A stretch of DNA of 19,360 nt from an uncultured Oscillibacter sp. (GCA_900542115.1 UQMC01000026.1:1-19360); one strand, 5' to 3'; numbered from the stretch's first letter, positions 1 to 5,823 are shown. Notes: generated from the letters alone by a model not told the origin. Made by a program: numbers and translations.

Positions 1-181
1 CATAACACAGGTGCGGCGCTTCTGACCCTATGGGTCAAATGCGTGTCCGCCGAACAGGGCCATGGGTCAAAATCTCGTGTCCATTTTCTTGGGTACAGTT
101 TATTTCCCCGTGTGGGTCAGCGTGTGAGTCTTGAAGGAACGGCAAAAATTAAGTGCCATAAAAAGTTGCGGATCACGAAAG

Positions 182-215
182 AAAATCACCGGAATCAAGT
201 GATTCCGGTGATTTT
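182..215 (-). terminator. Perfect 15-bp hairpin following the tRNA-Val 3' end
   Basis: Arms at 182-196 and 201-215 are perfectly complementary, with a 4-base loop (AAGT). The A-rich left end and T-rich right end make it usable on either strand. It sits immediately downstream (minus strand) of the CCA end of the tRNA fragment, as expected for the original tRNA gene's terminator. Confidence 0.75.
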
Positions 216-260
216 TGGTGGAGACTACTGGACTCGAACCAGTGGCCTCATGCGTGTGAA
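216..260 (-). pseudogene. 3' half of a tRNA-Val (CAC) gene, 5' half missing
   Basis: Read on the minus strand, this contains an anticodon-type loop TTCACAC (anticodon CAC), the 3' strand of the anticodon stem GCATG, a T-arm with stem ACTGG/CCAGT around TTCGAGT, the acceptor 3' strand AGTCTCC and a terminal ACCA. The partner strands needed upstream (CATGC for the anticodon stem, the D-arm, GGAGACT for the acceptor) are absent beyond 260, so this cannot fold into a tRNA. A break at the anticodon loop with the 3' half kept is what remains when a tyrosine-integrase element uses a tRNA gene as its attachment site. The valine assignment rests on the inferred loop alone. Confidence 0.7.
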
Positions 261-458
261 GATTCGATAGGGACGTCTTCTGCGGGATTTTGGGAGAATA
301 AAGCGGGTTTGCCGCGGGATTTCCTCACCCACAGATACGCTTTTCTCCGTTGTTTCCGCCCCGGTTTTTCTGTTCGTGGGTCACGGCGTGGGTCAAAACG
401 CGATCCTCGTTTTCTGTTTACATCGGATAAGGAAATCCCATACAACAAAGTGACTTTC

Positions 459-487
459 TTGACAAAATATGCAGGACTTGGTAAAAT
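459..487 (+). promoter_or_regulatory. Consensus sigma-A promoter of the small toxin-like gene
   Basis: TTGACA (459-464), a 17-base spacer and TAAAAT (482-487), predicting a start near 494. This places a roughly 58-base leader in front of the ATG at 552. It is among the best-matching promoters in the window. Confidence 0.75.
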
Positions 488-519
488 GCGGTCAGGCGCT
501 GCACGAACGGCAGGCGGTT

Positions 520-588
520 ATGGCTACACACCCGCAAAGGGGGTGTTGCTTATGCGGATTACGTTACATATCGGACGGTTTACCGTGA
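520..588 (+). CDS. Possible 22-codon leader ORF overlapping the toxin-like ORF
   Basis: An ATG at 520 opens a 22-residue frame (MATHPQRGCCL...) that ends at TGA 586-588, after the start of the 25-codon ORF at 552 in another frame. Only a weak AGGCGG lies just upstream. If translated, it could couple or gate translation of the toxin-like ORF, as the mok leader does for hok. It may equally be chance, since a 22-codon frame is unremarkable. Confidence 0.25.
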   Translation: MATHPQRGCCLCGLRYISDGLP

Positions 589-629
589 CGATTATCGTAA
601 AAAGCAGAAACCGCCACTCTGGCAAGTGA
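552..629 (+). CDS. 25-residue toxin-like peptide of a putative type I toxin-antitoxin locus
   Basis: The peptide begins MRITLHIGRFTVTIIV and ends with a strongly basic tail (KSRNRHSGK). It has an alternating beta-branched/hydrophobic core followed by cationic residues, a composition seen in small membrane-active peptides. The ATG follows AAAGGGGGTG at a suitable distance, and that ribosome site partly lies in the 3' arm of a local hairpin (ACACCC near 529 with GGGTGT near 541), so translation may be restrained in the full transcript. The gene has its own consensus promoter (459-487), and a strong antisense promoter points back across its 3' end. I do not recognise it as Fst/Ldr, TxpA/BsrG, Hok or Ibs. 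The frame is open far upstream, but the promoter and ribosome site decide the start. Toxicity is inferred from architecture only. Confidence 0.55.
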   Translation: MRITLHIGRFTVTIIVKSRNRHSGK

Positions 630-704
630 CGGTTTCCATGGGCTTTGCTCATAAACCAATTTACTCGTTAGGGTCATAACCGCTTGTCGCAGCGCCCTTT
701 TCCT
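599..704 (-). ncRNA. Antisense RNA overlapping the 3' end of the toxin-like gene
   Basis: A minus-strand transcript is predicted from about 704 (promoter 711-738) to the T-tract at 599-603, about 106 nt. It ends in a hairpin with arms 608-618 and 625-635. On the minus strand the one imperfect position is a U-G pair; on the plus strand it would be a C/A mismatch, so the hairpin is better formed in the antisense RNA. CTGCTTTTT follows it, as in an intrinsic terminator. No open frame with a ribosome site lies in this transcript. It would pair with the last 10 codons and about 75 nt of the 3' UTR of the peptide mRNA, the 3'-overlap arrangement known from Bacillus type I systems such as bsrG/SR4. 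Confidence 0.6.
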
Positions 705-710
705 ACCCTC

Positions 711-738
711 ATTATAGCAAGTTACAGGAGAATGTCAA
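711..738 (-). promoter_or_regulatory. Consensus antisense promoter
   Basis: On the minus strand TTGACA (733-738), a 16-base spacer and TATAAT (711-716); both hexamers are perfect consensus. No protein gene lies immediately downstream, so it appears to drive the antisense RNA. Confidence 0.75.
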
Positions 739-746
739 GGAAAACC

Positions 747-776
747 ACACCCCTGCGCCGTGAGGCACGGGGGTGT
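747..776. terminator. Shared hairpin terminator between the toxin-like gene and the lipoprotein gene
   Basis: ACACCCC...GGGGTGT arms with one mismatch in 13 pairs and a GTGA loop. TTCTTT follows on the plus strand and GGTTTT on the minus strand. It can end the peptide mRNA from the left and the convergent lipoprotein mRNA (841-1269) from the right. Confidence 0.65.
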
Positions 777-840
777 TCTTTATCTCAACTCAGATGAGTT
801 TTTGATGGCCCTGCCTAAATTATCTGGTCCATTCTTCGTA

Positions 841-1269
841 TTATCCGTAACCATACGTTTTCACTTCCCACGTTCCGCCGTTGTCCCTCACCAAGATCCA
901 CTGAAAGTCATCATACGTTGTATTTGGCTCTAATGAGCCATCACCACCCGATGTATCCGTGTCAAAAGACGAGTACAGAACGATGGCCTCATCCGCTTCA
1001 CATTCTTCTGCCCATTCGGTGAACAGGTCGGCTGACGCATCTCCGGGATAGCAGAGCTGAGTCAAGGTGCAGCCCTTAAACTCTGTTTCAAAATAGGTCA
1101 TCACGGCATCCATGGCGGCTTGGATGTCAGCGTCCGTGTAGAGGTCAGAGCGTTCCCACTCAACGATGGAAACGTCACTATCCGTATCATCCGTAGCAGG
1201 TTTCGCCTGACAACTCACCAGAAACAGCAGCGCCAAAACAAAAAGTGGCAATTTTTTTATTGCTTTCAT
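841..1269 (-). CDS. Small secreted lipoprotein of unknown function (DUF4829-like tail)
   Basis: The 142-residue product starts with a lipoprotein signal: charged MKAIKK, a hydrophobic run and a lipobox ending LVSC, with Cys about residue 20 as the predicted acylation site. After a short acidic linker, the mature domain has a helical segment (about 45-70) and a C-terminal stretch with SGGDGS, a Tyr/Trp-rich WILVRD strand and a final Tyr-Gly motif. That ending resembles clostridial lipoproteins grouped near DUF4829; I recall the resemblance and cannot verify it. AAGGAG lies 8 bases before the ATG. It would be anchored on the outer face of the membrane. Its function is not inferable; the next gene upstream is also a secreted protein, but a gap of about 85 bases separates them. 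Confidence 0.75.
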   Translation of the reverse strand: MKAIKKLPLFVLALLFLVSCQAKPATDDTDSDVSIVEWERSDLYTDADIQAAMDAVMTYFETEFKGCTLTQLCYPGDASADLFTEWAEECEADEAIVLYSSFDTDTSGGDGSLEPNTTYDDFQWILVRDNGGTWEVKTYGYG

Positions 1270-1355
1270 TTTGTATCTCCTTCTAAAATGCAGGAAACGT
1301 CTGAAAGGCCCACCGCACAGAAGTTCTGCACTCTGTGCGGTGGTTCCCCTACTCT

Positions 1356-2135
1356 TTATTTATACTGCTTCAGAGAAACCGTGATGTCACTAAGTCCGGA
1401 AACGCCCTTGGCGTAGACGCCGAAGGCCAGCGTGCTTTCCAGTTCCTCCGCATCGTCCGCAATCAAGAAGGCTCTGGTCAGGGTTTCGCCTGCGCCGATG
1501 TCAACGGAAGTGAATTTTTCAAAACCGCCCAGCGTCAGTGCCCGTCCGGCAGTCACCGTCTGCGCGGCAGAGCCATTGTTGGTCACGGTCAGCACGATGT
1601 ACTGTCCGTCCTCGGGATAGAAGGTGCCTTCCAGCGAATAACCGCAGGTAGTCTGTACCTTGGTGTTGTCCTGAAGAACGCCCGTCAGGGACTTTCCGAC
1701 AGCCTTGGCCGGGTCGATCTCTGTGAACGGCCCATGGGCAGTCCCCAGCACCGGCTTCGTGGCGTTGGCGGGGATACTGCCATCGTCCTCTTTCCCGCCT
1801 ACCACCACATAATCCGCAGGGTCTGCACCCAAGTTGACCCGATTTTTCTGTCCGTCCCAGCGGACTTCGATGCCCAGCAGCTCGGAGATCTGGCGGATGG
1901 AGAGATAGTTGGTTTTGCCGCCGGTCTCATCAACGTATGTAATGACAGAGGGAACATCCTGCCCGTTGGGGGCCTTGTAGGATTCTCCGGTGAGGACTTT
2001 ATTCTCACCGAACAGGGAGATTCCAGCCTTGTTGTACTCCACGCGGCTGGAAGCTGCCGACACGCTGCCCACGGTGGAGACCACCATAAGCATCGCCACC
2101 ATACCCGCAGCGAATGACCCGTACTTTTTCATCAT
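1356..2135 (-). CDS. Secreted protein with copper-amine-oxidase N-terminal-like domain
   Basis: A 259-residue protein with a Sec signal peptide (hydrophobic segment about residues 8-25, cleavage near VSAAS). Residues about 60-100 (VPSVITYVDETGGKTNYLS, then a Leu-rich RQISELLGIEVRWD and an N-R-VNL strand) match the beta-alpha-beta pattern of the copper amine oxidase N-like domain (PF07833), a wall or surface module that has no oxidase activity by itself. The C-terminal 130 residues look like a beta-sandwich (LTVTNNGSAAQTV and similar strands), as in extracellular domains of the DUF4352 type. GGAGG lies 5 bases before the first of two tandem ATGs. The role is probably cell-surface; ligand and substrate are unknown. 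Confidence 0.75.
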   Translation of the reverse strand: MMKKYGSFAAGMVAMLMVVSTVGSVSAASSRVEYNKAGISLFGENKVLTGESYKAPNGQDVPSVITYVDETGGKTNYLSIRQISELLGIEVRWDGQKNRVNLGADPADYVVVGGKEDDGSIPANATKPVLGTAHGPFTEIDPAKAVGKSLTGVLQDNTKVQTTCGYSLEGTFYPEDGQYIVLTVTNNGSAAQTVTAGRALTLGGFEKFTSVDIGAGETLTRAFLIADDAEELESTLAFGVYAKGVSGLSDITVSLKQYK

Positions 2136-2440
2136 AAATGCCTCCTTATTCTTTTTCTTTTATGGGAACTGCTCTCTACTTTCAAGACGCAGGAGCGATG
2201 TGATTTGTTACAGGATTTTGCGGATTTTATTTGTTTTTCCGTTTTGACTAAGGAAATACTTTCGACTATGTGTAAAACGCCAAACTCACCGCAGAATACC
2301 TTGACCGCAAATCGAAGGCACAACAATAAAAAGATGCCCACATTCCAAAGCCCCCGTCTCCTCGCCCCGCAAACCGGCAAAGCGTTTGCGGGGTGAAAAG
2401 GAGGCGCAGCGGTGTGAGCGCGCTCTGACTTATAAAATAA
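2136..2440. other. Intergenic stretch with no gene; one 10-bp inverted repeat
   Basis: No frame here has a ribosome site and plausible protein content. CCCCGCAAAC at 2365-2374 is perfectly repeated inverted at 2384-2393, but neither strand shows a following T-tract, so it is not a clear terminator. A minus-strand TAAAAT within the AT-rich part could be a -10 element for the secreted-protein gene, with no convincing -35. Confidence 0.5.
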
Positions 2441-2472
2441 GTCGGAGCAAGCGATACAAAGCTTGCTCCGAC
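2441..2472 (-). terminator. Terminator of tRNA-Leu
   Basis: A perfect 12-bp stem (2441-2452 with 2461-2472) and an 8-base loop lie one base beyond the tRNA CCA end. On the minus strand it is followed by TTATTTTATAA. Confidence 0.75.
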
Positions 2473-2473
2473 G

Positions 2474-2558
2474 TGGTACGGGTAGTGGGGGTCGAACCCA
2501 CACGAATTGCTTCACAGGAACCTAAATCCTGCGCGTCTGCCAATTCCGCCATACCCGC
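2474..2558 (-). tRNA. tRNA-Leu (anticodon UAG)
   Basis: Minus-strand cloverleaf of 85 nt including an encoded CCA. The acceptor is GCGGGTA/TACCCGT (first pair G-U). The anticodon stem is CAGGA/TCCTG around the loop TTTAGGT, giving UAG. A long variable arm is present, as in class II leucine tRNAs, and the T-arm GTGGG-TTCGACC-CCCAC is intact. It reads CUA/CUN codons. Confidence 0.95.
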
Positions 2559-2576
2559 ATTTTCAATTTCCAAAAT

Positions 2577-2605
2577 ATTATAGCACACCGCTCCCTCTTG
2601 AACAA
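2577..2605 (-). promoter_or_regulatory. tRNA-Leu promoter
   Basis: On the minus strand TTGTTC (2600-2605), a 17-base spacer and TATAAT (2577-2582). It starts transcription a few bases before the mature tRNA 5' end at 2558. Its -35 overlaps the -35 of the divergent kinase promoter. Confidence 0.7.
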
Positions 2606-2626
2606 GAGGAAGTTTCGCGTTACAAT
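2598..2626 (+). promoter_or_regulatory. Promoter of the pyridoxamine kinase gene
   Basis: TTGAAC (2598-2603), a 17-base spacer and TACAAT (2621-2626), with a predicted start near 2633 and a short leader to the ATG at 2657. It is back to back with the tRNA-Leu promoter. Confidence 0.65.
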
Positions 2627-2656
2627 GGTCATATCCAACAGAAATGAGGAATCGCC

Positions 2657-3484
2657 ATGCCTGCTCCCCGTATTGCCGCCATTCATGACCTGTCCTGCTT
2701 TGGCCGCTGCTCGCTGACCATTGCCCTGCCGGTGCTCTCCGCCATGGGCTGCCAGTGCTGCCCGCTGCCAACGGCGCTGCTCTCCGCCCACACGGGCATC
2801 TCCGGCTTTACCTTTTTAGACACCACGGACGAAATGCGCCGCATCTCGGCGCACTGGTCGCAGCTTTCGCTCCATTTTCAGGCCATCTATACCGGCTTTC
2901 TCGGCAGTGCCCCACAAATCAATCTTGTGGAGGACTTTCTGCGCCGCTTTCACGCACCGGACACACTGCTGGTCATGGACCCGGTCATGGGCGACCACGG
3001 CACACCGTACAAAACCTGTACGCCCGCGCTGCGCCAGGGTCTTCGGGAGCTGGTGGCGCAGGCCGATGTCATCACGCCAAATCTCACAGAGGCCGCTATT
3101 TTACTGGACATTCCCTACCATGAATCCCAAACCGCCGATGCCTCGGAGTTGGTGCGGGCACTGAGCCTTCAGGGACAACGCTCCGTTGTCCTCACCGGCT
3201 ACGCCGCCGCGCCCGGGCAGGTGGGTGCCCTGTGCTATGACCGGGACACCCGGCAGGTGGAGGCCGTTCAAACAGCCAGAGTTCCGCAGGATTTCCCCGG
3301 CACCGGCGACCTGTTTGCCAGCGTGCTCACCGGTGCGCTGACTCGCGGCGCGCCCCTGCTCCAAGCCGCCCGCACGGCAGTGGATTTTGTCGGCAGTTGT
3401 GTGGCCCGTTCGGTGGCTGAGGGCGCCGGTGAAGCCGAAGGCGTAGACTTTGAGCCGCTGCTGCGGCAGTTGACGGTCAAATAG
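2657..3484 (+). CDS. pdxY: Pyridoxal/pyridoxamine kinase (PfkB/ribokinase superfamily)
   Basis: A 275-residue enzyme expected to phosphorylate pyridoxal, pyridoxamine or pyridoxine with ATP in vitamin B6 salvage, in the cytoplasm. Family signatures are the N-terminal HDLSCFGRCSLT substrate-site motif, the central DPVMGDHG at about 110-120, ITPNLTEA (about 140) and the catalytic FPGTGDLFASVLTG near 215, whose GTGD forms the anion hole with the base Asp. Length is normal for the PdxY/PdxK group. GAGGA precedes the ATG by about 6 bases. It is monocistronic: own promoter at 2598-2626 and a hairpin directly after the stop. The gene is distinctly GC-rich. The symbol follows the family; whether it is formally pdxY- or pdxK-type cannot be decided by eye. 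Confidence 0.85.
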   Translation: MPAPRIAAIHDLSCFGRCSLTIALPVLSAMGCQCCPLPTALLSAHTGISGFTFLDTTDEMRRISAHWSQLSLHFQAIYTGFLGSAPQINLVEDFLRRFHAPDTLLVMDPVMGDHGTPYKTCTPALRQGLRELVAQADVITPNLTEAAILLDIPYHESQTADASELVRALSLQGQRSVVLTGYAAAPGQVGALCYDRDTRQVEAVQTARVPQDFPGTGDLFASVLTGALTRGAPLLQAARTAVDFVGSCVARSVAEGAGEAEGVDFEPLLRQLTVK

Positions 3485-3519
3485 AAAAACTGGAAAGGGT
3501 ATCTCCCTTTCCGGTTTTT
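3485..3519. terminator. Bidirectional terminator between convergent genes
   Basis: The stem AAAAAC-T-GGAAAGGG pairs with CCCTTTCC-G-GTTTTT around the loop TATCT. T-rich on both strands, it lies between the kinase stop (3484) and the stop of the minus-strand membrane protein (3521). Confidence 0.8.
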
Positions 3520-3520
3520 T

Positions 3521-3877
3521 CTATTTGCTTTCTCTTGCTGCCAAATAGCGAAAAATCTGACAGATGGCTATGCCGCAGACCGTCATCCACAGCAAATGCC
3601 GCACCGCATTTTCGGCTGTAAAATTTGCGTTCCACCACGCCTCGCCGTACTCCGCAAAATAGCGGACCAGCATACCGATGCCGCTCCCAAGGCAACTCAG
3701 CAGCGCCGCTTTCCATACCGGCCAGCGTTCCATGTGAAATCCGGCCAACAGAAGAAGCGCAAAGGCCACGCAGGGAATTGCCAGCCCTGCGGCGGACAGC
3801 TCCAACGGAAAGGACCCGTAGGAGAGCATGGCCAGCCACAAACAGGCCATGGCAATTCCCAGCTTTTCCCTTTTCAT
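3521..3877 (-). CDS. Small integral membrane protein, unknown function
   Basis: A 118-residue hydrophobic protein with about three predicted membrane segments (residues about 7-25, 30-46 and 92-110, and possibly a weaker one near 54-70). A Trp/Tyr-rich loop (YFAEYGEAWWN) lies before the last segment. An AGGTGAGGG ribosome site precedes the ATG. It starts 16 bases after the stop of the 55-codon membrane gene upstream, so the two are probably co-transcribed and may act together. An overlapping frame of similar length (3477-3887) lacks protein-like character and was not chosen. I do not recognise the family. Confidence 0.6.
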   Translation of the reverse strand: MKREKLGIAMACLWLAMLSYGSFPLELSAAGLAIPCVAFALLLLAGFHMERWPVWKAALLSCLGSGIGMLVRYFAEYGEAWWNANFTAENAVRHLLWMTVCGIAICQIFRYLAARESK

Positions 3878-3893
3878 ACGCCCTCACCTGCCC

Positions 3894-4061
3894 TCATTTG
3901 TCCATTCCTCTTTTGAGCTGGATAATGGCAAGAATCGCAGCAATGATACAGAGAATAGCTGGAATACTTGTGGTAAGATTATTCATTTTCTGCGAACCGG
4001 CCCCAAACAGTGCAATCGCCGCGACAATATTCATCACAATAGTGAAAACATAGTTCTTCAT
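3894..4061 (-). CDS. 55-residue two-segment membrane protein
   Basis: The frame encodes two hydrophobic segments, MKNYVFTIVMNIVAAIALFG at the start and SIPAILCIIAAILAIIQLK near the end, joined by a short polar loop, with a charged RGMDK tail. Segment placement and codon use look genuine, and the downstream membrane gene follows by only 16 bases. The ribosome site (GGGTG) is mediocre. A TATAAT on the minus strand (4073-4078) lies very close upstream, next to a 9-bp inverted repeat at 4080-4100 (CCATGAAAT/ATTTCATGG) that could be an operator; this is inferred. Function unknown. Confidence 0.6.
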   Translation of the reverse strand: MKNYVFTIVMNIVAAIALFGAGSQKMNNLTTSIPAILCIIAAILAIIQLKRGMDK

Positions 4062-4233
4062 AGCATTCACCCATTATATCCATGAAATTTTATTTCATGG
4101 GAGCCCTTGATTTTACCTGAGCGGTCAGGCAAAGCCCGCCAGCTCCAAGGCTTTGCCATGCAAAGCGCTTGTACGCCGCTAAGGCGGCGGCTCACTGCCG
4201 TTCGCGGAAAATTGACATCGGCCTTCCCTTACC
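4062..4233. other. Intergenic region between era and the small membrane-protein operon
   Basis: It contains the inverted repeat 4080-4100 and, nearer era, GGCAAAGCC/GGCTTTGCC-type complementary segments that could fold on the minus strand downstream of era. There is no clear T-tract terminator and no supported gene. Confidence 0.4.
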
Positions 4234-5133
4234 TTATTCGTCCCGATACCCGAGGCTCCTCACGTAATTCACATTGTCCCGCCAGTTTTCCTTGACCTTT
4301 ACCCAAGTCTGAAGAAAGACCTTGGTCCCCATGAATTTTTCCATATCGGCCCGGGCCAGAGAGCTGATCTTCTTCAGCATGGCGCCCTGTTTGCCGATGA
4401 TGATGCCCTTATGGCTGGCCTTTTCGCAGTAAATGGTGGCGTCCACATCCACCACGCCGGAATCCCGCTCGGAAAATTTAGTGATCTCAATGGCCGTGCC
4501 GTGGGGAATTTCCTTATCCAGACACAGCAGCAGCTTCTCCCGCAGCAGCTCACCCATGACCTGCCGCTCCGGCTGGTCGGTGCTCTCACCGTCCGGAAAT
4601 AGCTGCGGCCCCTCCTGCGCGTATTTTTGAAGCTCCTGCATCAAATCGTCCAAGCCGCTGCGGCTGTGGGCGGAGATAGGGATGATGGCGTCAAAGCCGT
4701 CCCATTCCTCGTTGTAGGCGGCGATGACCGGCAGCAGCTCCGCCGGCTCCACAGTATCGATTTTGTTGATGCAGAGGATGCAGGGAATTTTTTCCTCCTT
4801 CACCCGCTGAATCAGCGCTTTTTCCGGGCCGCCCACATGGGGAATCGGCTCCACCAGCAGCAGCGCGCAGTCTACATCCGCAAGGCTGGAGGTGACAACC
4901 TTCACCATGTAGTCGCCCAGCGCGGACTTCGGCCTGTGCAGGCCCGGCGTATCCAGCAGAATGAACTGCGTATCGTCCCGGTTGACGATGCCGTAAATGC
5001 GGTTGCGGGTGGTCTGGGCCTTGTTGGAGACAATAGCTACCTTCTCCCCCACCAGGGCGTTGGTCAGACTGGACTTGCCCACATTAGGCCGGCCACAGAT
5101 GGTGATCATAGCGGTTTTCGTAATGTTTGACAT
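4234..5133 (-). CDS. era: GTPase Era, 16S rRNA maturation / 30S assembly factor
   Basis: A 299-residue essential-type GTPase that binds the 3' end of 16S rRNA and assists small-subunit assembly. The G1 loop GRPNVGKSS is at residues 14-22, the TTRNRIYG switch at 41-48 (G2), DTPG at 61-64 (G3) and NKID at 123-126 (G4). The C-terminal KH domain shows GIIIGKQGAMLKKI near residue 245 with the conserved GxxG-type loop, and the tail YVRSLGYRDE is typical. GAGG precedes the ATG by about 8 bases. Length and motifs are complete. Its usual partners (ybeY, cdd, recO) are not adjacent here. Confidence 0.97.
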   Translation of the reverse strand: MSNITKTAMITICGRPNVGKSSLTNALVGEKVAIVSNKAQTTRNRIYGIVNRDDTQFILLDTPGLHRPKSALGDYMVKVVTSSLADVDCALLLVEPIPHVGGPEKALIQRVKEEKIPCILCINKIDTVEPAELLPVIAAYNEEWDGFDAIIPISAHSRSGLDDLMQELQKYAQEGPQLFPDGESTDQPERQVMGELLREKLLLCLDKEIPHGTAIEITKFSERDSGVVDVDATIYCEKASHKGIIIGKQGAMLKKISSLARADMEKFMGTKVFLQTWVKVKENWRDNVNYVRSLGYRDE

Positions 5134-5184
5134 AGGTGATCCTCAACTTTCTTTGAGCATTTTTGATGGTTGCAGTATTAAAAT

Positions 5185-5213
5185 ATCATAGAATCCATAG
5201 AAATGCAAGTAAA
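5185..5213 (-). promoter_or_regulatory. Putative era promoter
   Basis: On the minus strand TTTACT (5208-5213), a 17-base spacer and TATGAT (5185-5190), about 50 bases upstream of the era start. The -35 is only partly consensus. Confidence 0.45.
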
Positions 5214-5245
5214 TCGGGACCAATCCGCTTCACAATAAGCTGCTT

Positions 5246-5446
5246 TCAGTCCTCGTCCTGCTCATTCTGCGAAGCCGGGTCAGTCGGCTGATTCAAAAGC
5301 AACTCCTCCGCCGCCTGCTGCGCCTTGATGATATCCAGCATGATTTTTGATGTTCCCTGCTGTAAAAGCTCCAATCCCCGAACAGCTCGTTCCGATGCCC
5401 GCATCATGGTCAGATAGGCTTCCTTGTAGTCCAAATTGTCGCTCAT
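5246..5446 (-). CDS. 66-residue acidic coiled-coil protein, unknown function
   Basis: The protein (MSDNLDYKEAYLTMMRASER...) is almost entirely helical and heptad-like over residues 8-52, followed by an acidic disordered tail ending NEQDED. It has no membrane segment and no Cys. GGAGG lies six bases before the ATG. The gene is divergent from the XRE-type regulator at 5543; its promoter (5474-5502) is embedded in the perfect palindrome at 5457-5495, so it is probably the regulator's target. Similar small helical proteins occur in clostridial mobile-element and phage cargo, but I do not recognise this one. Confidence 0.65.
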   Translation of the reverse strand: MSDNLDYKEAYLTMMRASERAVRGLELLQQGTSKIMLDIIKAQQAAEELLLNQPTDPASQNEQDED

Positions 5447-5456
5447 AAAATTCCTC

Positions 5457-5495
5457 CTTACCCCATTTGAGTTATATTAACTCAAATGGGGTAAG
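5457..5495. promoter_or_regulatory. Perfect palindrome (18-bp arms, 3-bp centre), probable operator
   Basis: The left arm CTTACCCCATTTGAGTTA (5457-5474) and the right arm TAACTCAAATGGGGTAAG (5478-5495) are exact reverse complements around TAT. It lies between divergent genes, one of which encodes a helix-turn-helix protein. It has no adjoining T-tract and covers the -10 and spacer of the minus-strand promoter, which favours an operator over a terminator. It also abuts the ribosome site of the minus-strand gene, so an RNA-level role is possible. Confidence 0.7.
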
Positions 5496-5502
5496 TTTTC
5501 AA
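5474..5502 (-). promoter_or_regulatory. Promoter of the small coiled-coil gene, inside the palindrome
   Basis: On the minus strand TTGAAA (5497-5502), a 17-base spacer and TAATAT (5474-5479). Spacer and -10 coincide with the palindrome arms, so repressor binding would block RNA polymerase. Confidence 0.6.
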
Positions 5503-5542
5503 GGTGGATTTTTTATAAGTTTTCCTTGAAAGAGGTGACGCC

Positions 5543-5785
5543 ATGAGTATCGGAGAAGCAGTCCGTCTGCGAATTATAGAGCTATGTGAGGAACGCAATC
5601 TTTCTGTCAACGCTTTGTGCTATCTCAGCGGTGTCACACAATCTACCGTCAACAACATTGTCAGCGGACGAAACCACAGCACCACCATCAGCACACTCAA
5701 AAAGCTGTGTGACGGATTGGATATTTCTATCAGTGAATTTTTCCATTCTCCCTTATTTGAAAATTTGGATCAGGAGCTGCGGTGA
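5543..5785 (+). CDS. XRE/Cro-CI family helix-turn-helix regulator
   Basis: An 80-residue, single-domain DNA-binding protein. Residues about 6-70 form the five-helix lambda-repressor fold: RLRIIELCEERNLSVNALC (helix 1), a helix-turn-helix in LSGVTQSTVNNIVSGRNHS (about 28-46), then TISTLKKLCDGLDISISEFF, the standard ending of the domain. There is no sensor or dimerisation domain beyond it. AGAGGTG lies about six bases before the ATG. The palindrome in front of it is the obvious candidate binding site, implying control of the divergent small gene and perhaps of itself. Confidence 0.9.
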   Translation: MSIGEAVRLRIIELCEERNLSVNALCYLSGVTQSTVNNIVSGRNHSTTISTLKKLCDGLDISISEFFHSPLFENLDQELR

Positions 5786-5823
5786 TGGACGCCAAGCAGT
5801 CCCGTTGTTTCTATAAGGCACAA

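Larger units (their letters stand above)
31..395 (+). repeat. Five dispersed TGGGTCA repeats flanking a tRNA 3' half
   Basis: The heptamer TGGGTCA occurs on the plus strand at 31-37, 63-69, 113-119, 377-383 and 389-395; TGACCC at 23-28 makes a small palindrome with the first copy. All five copies share one orientation and lie on both sides of the tRNA-Val 3' fragment at 216-260. Some extend to TGGGTCAAAA. Short same-strand repeats around a tRNA-derived core resemble the arm-type sites that tyrosine integrases bind. That role is inferred; no integrase gene is in the window. Confidence 0.5.

Noticed and set aside
248..448. 66-codon minus-strand frame ending in the tRNA fragment
   Set aside because: Arg/Lys-rich translation without motifs; it runs into tRNA sequence and covers two of the TGGGTCA repeats.
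309..629. A 106-codon plus-strand frame ending in the toxin-like peptide
   Set aside because: The consensus promoter at 459-487 lies inside it, and only the last ATG (552) has a ribosome site; the upstream part has no protein-like character.
1335..2117. 260-codon plus-strand frame
   Set aside because: Opposite the signal-peptide-bearing, copper-amine-oxidase-N-like gene, which has a good ribosome site and clear domains.
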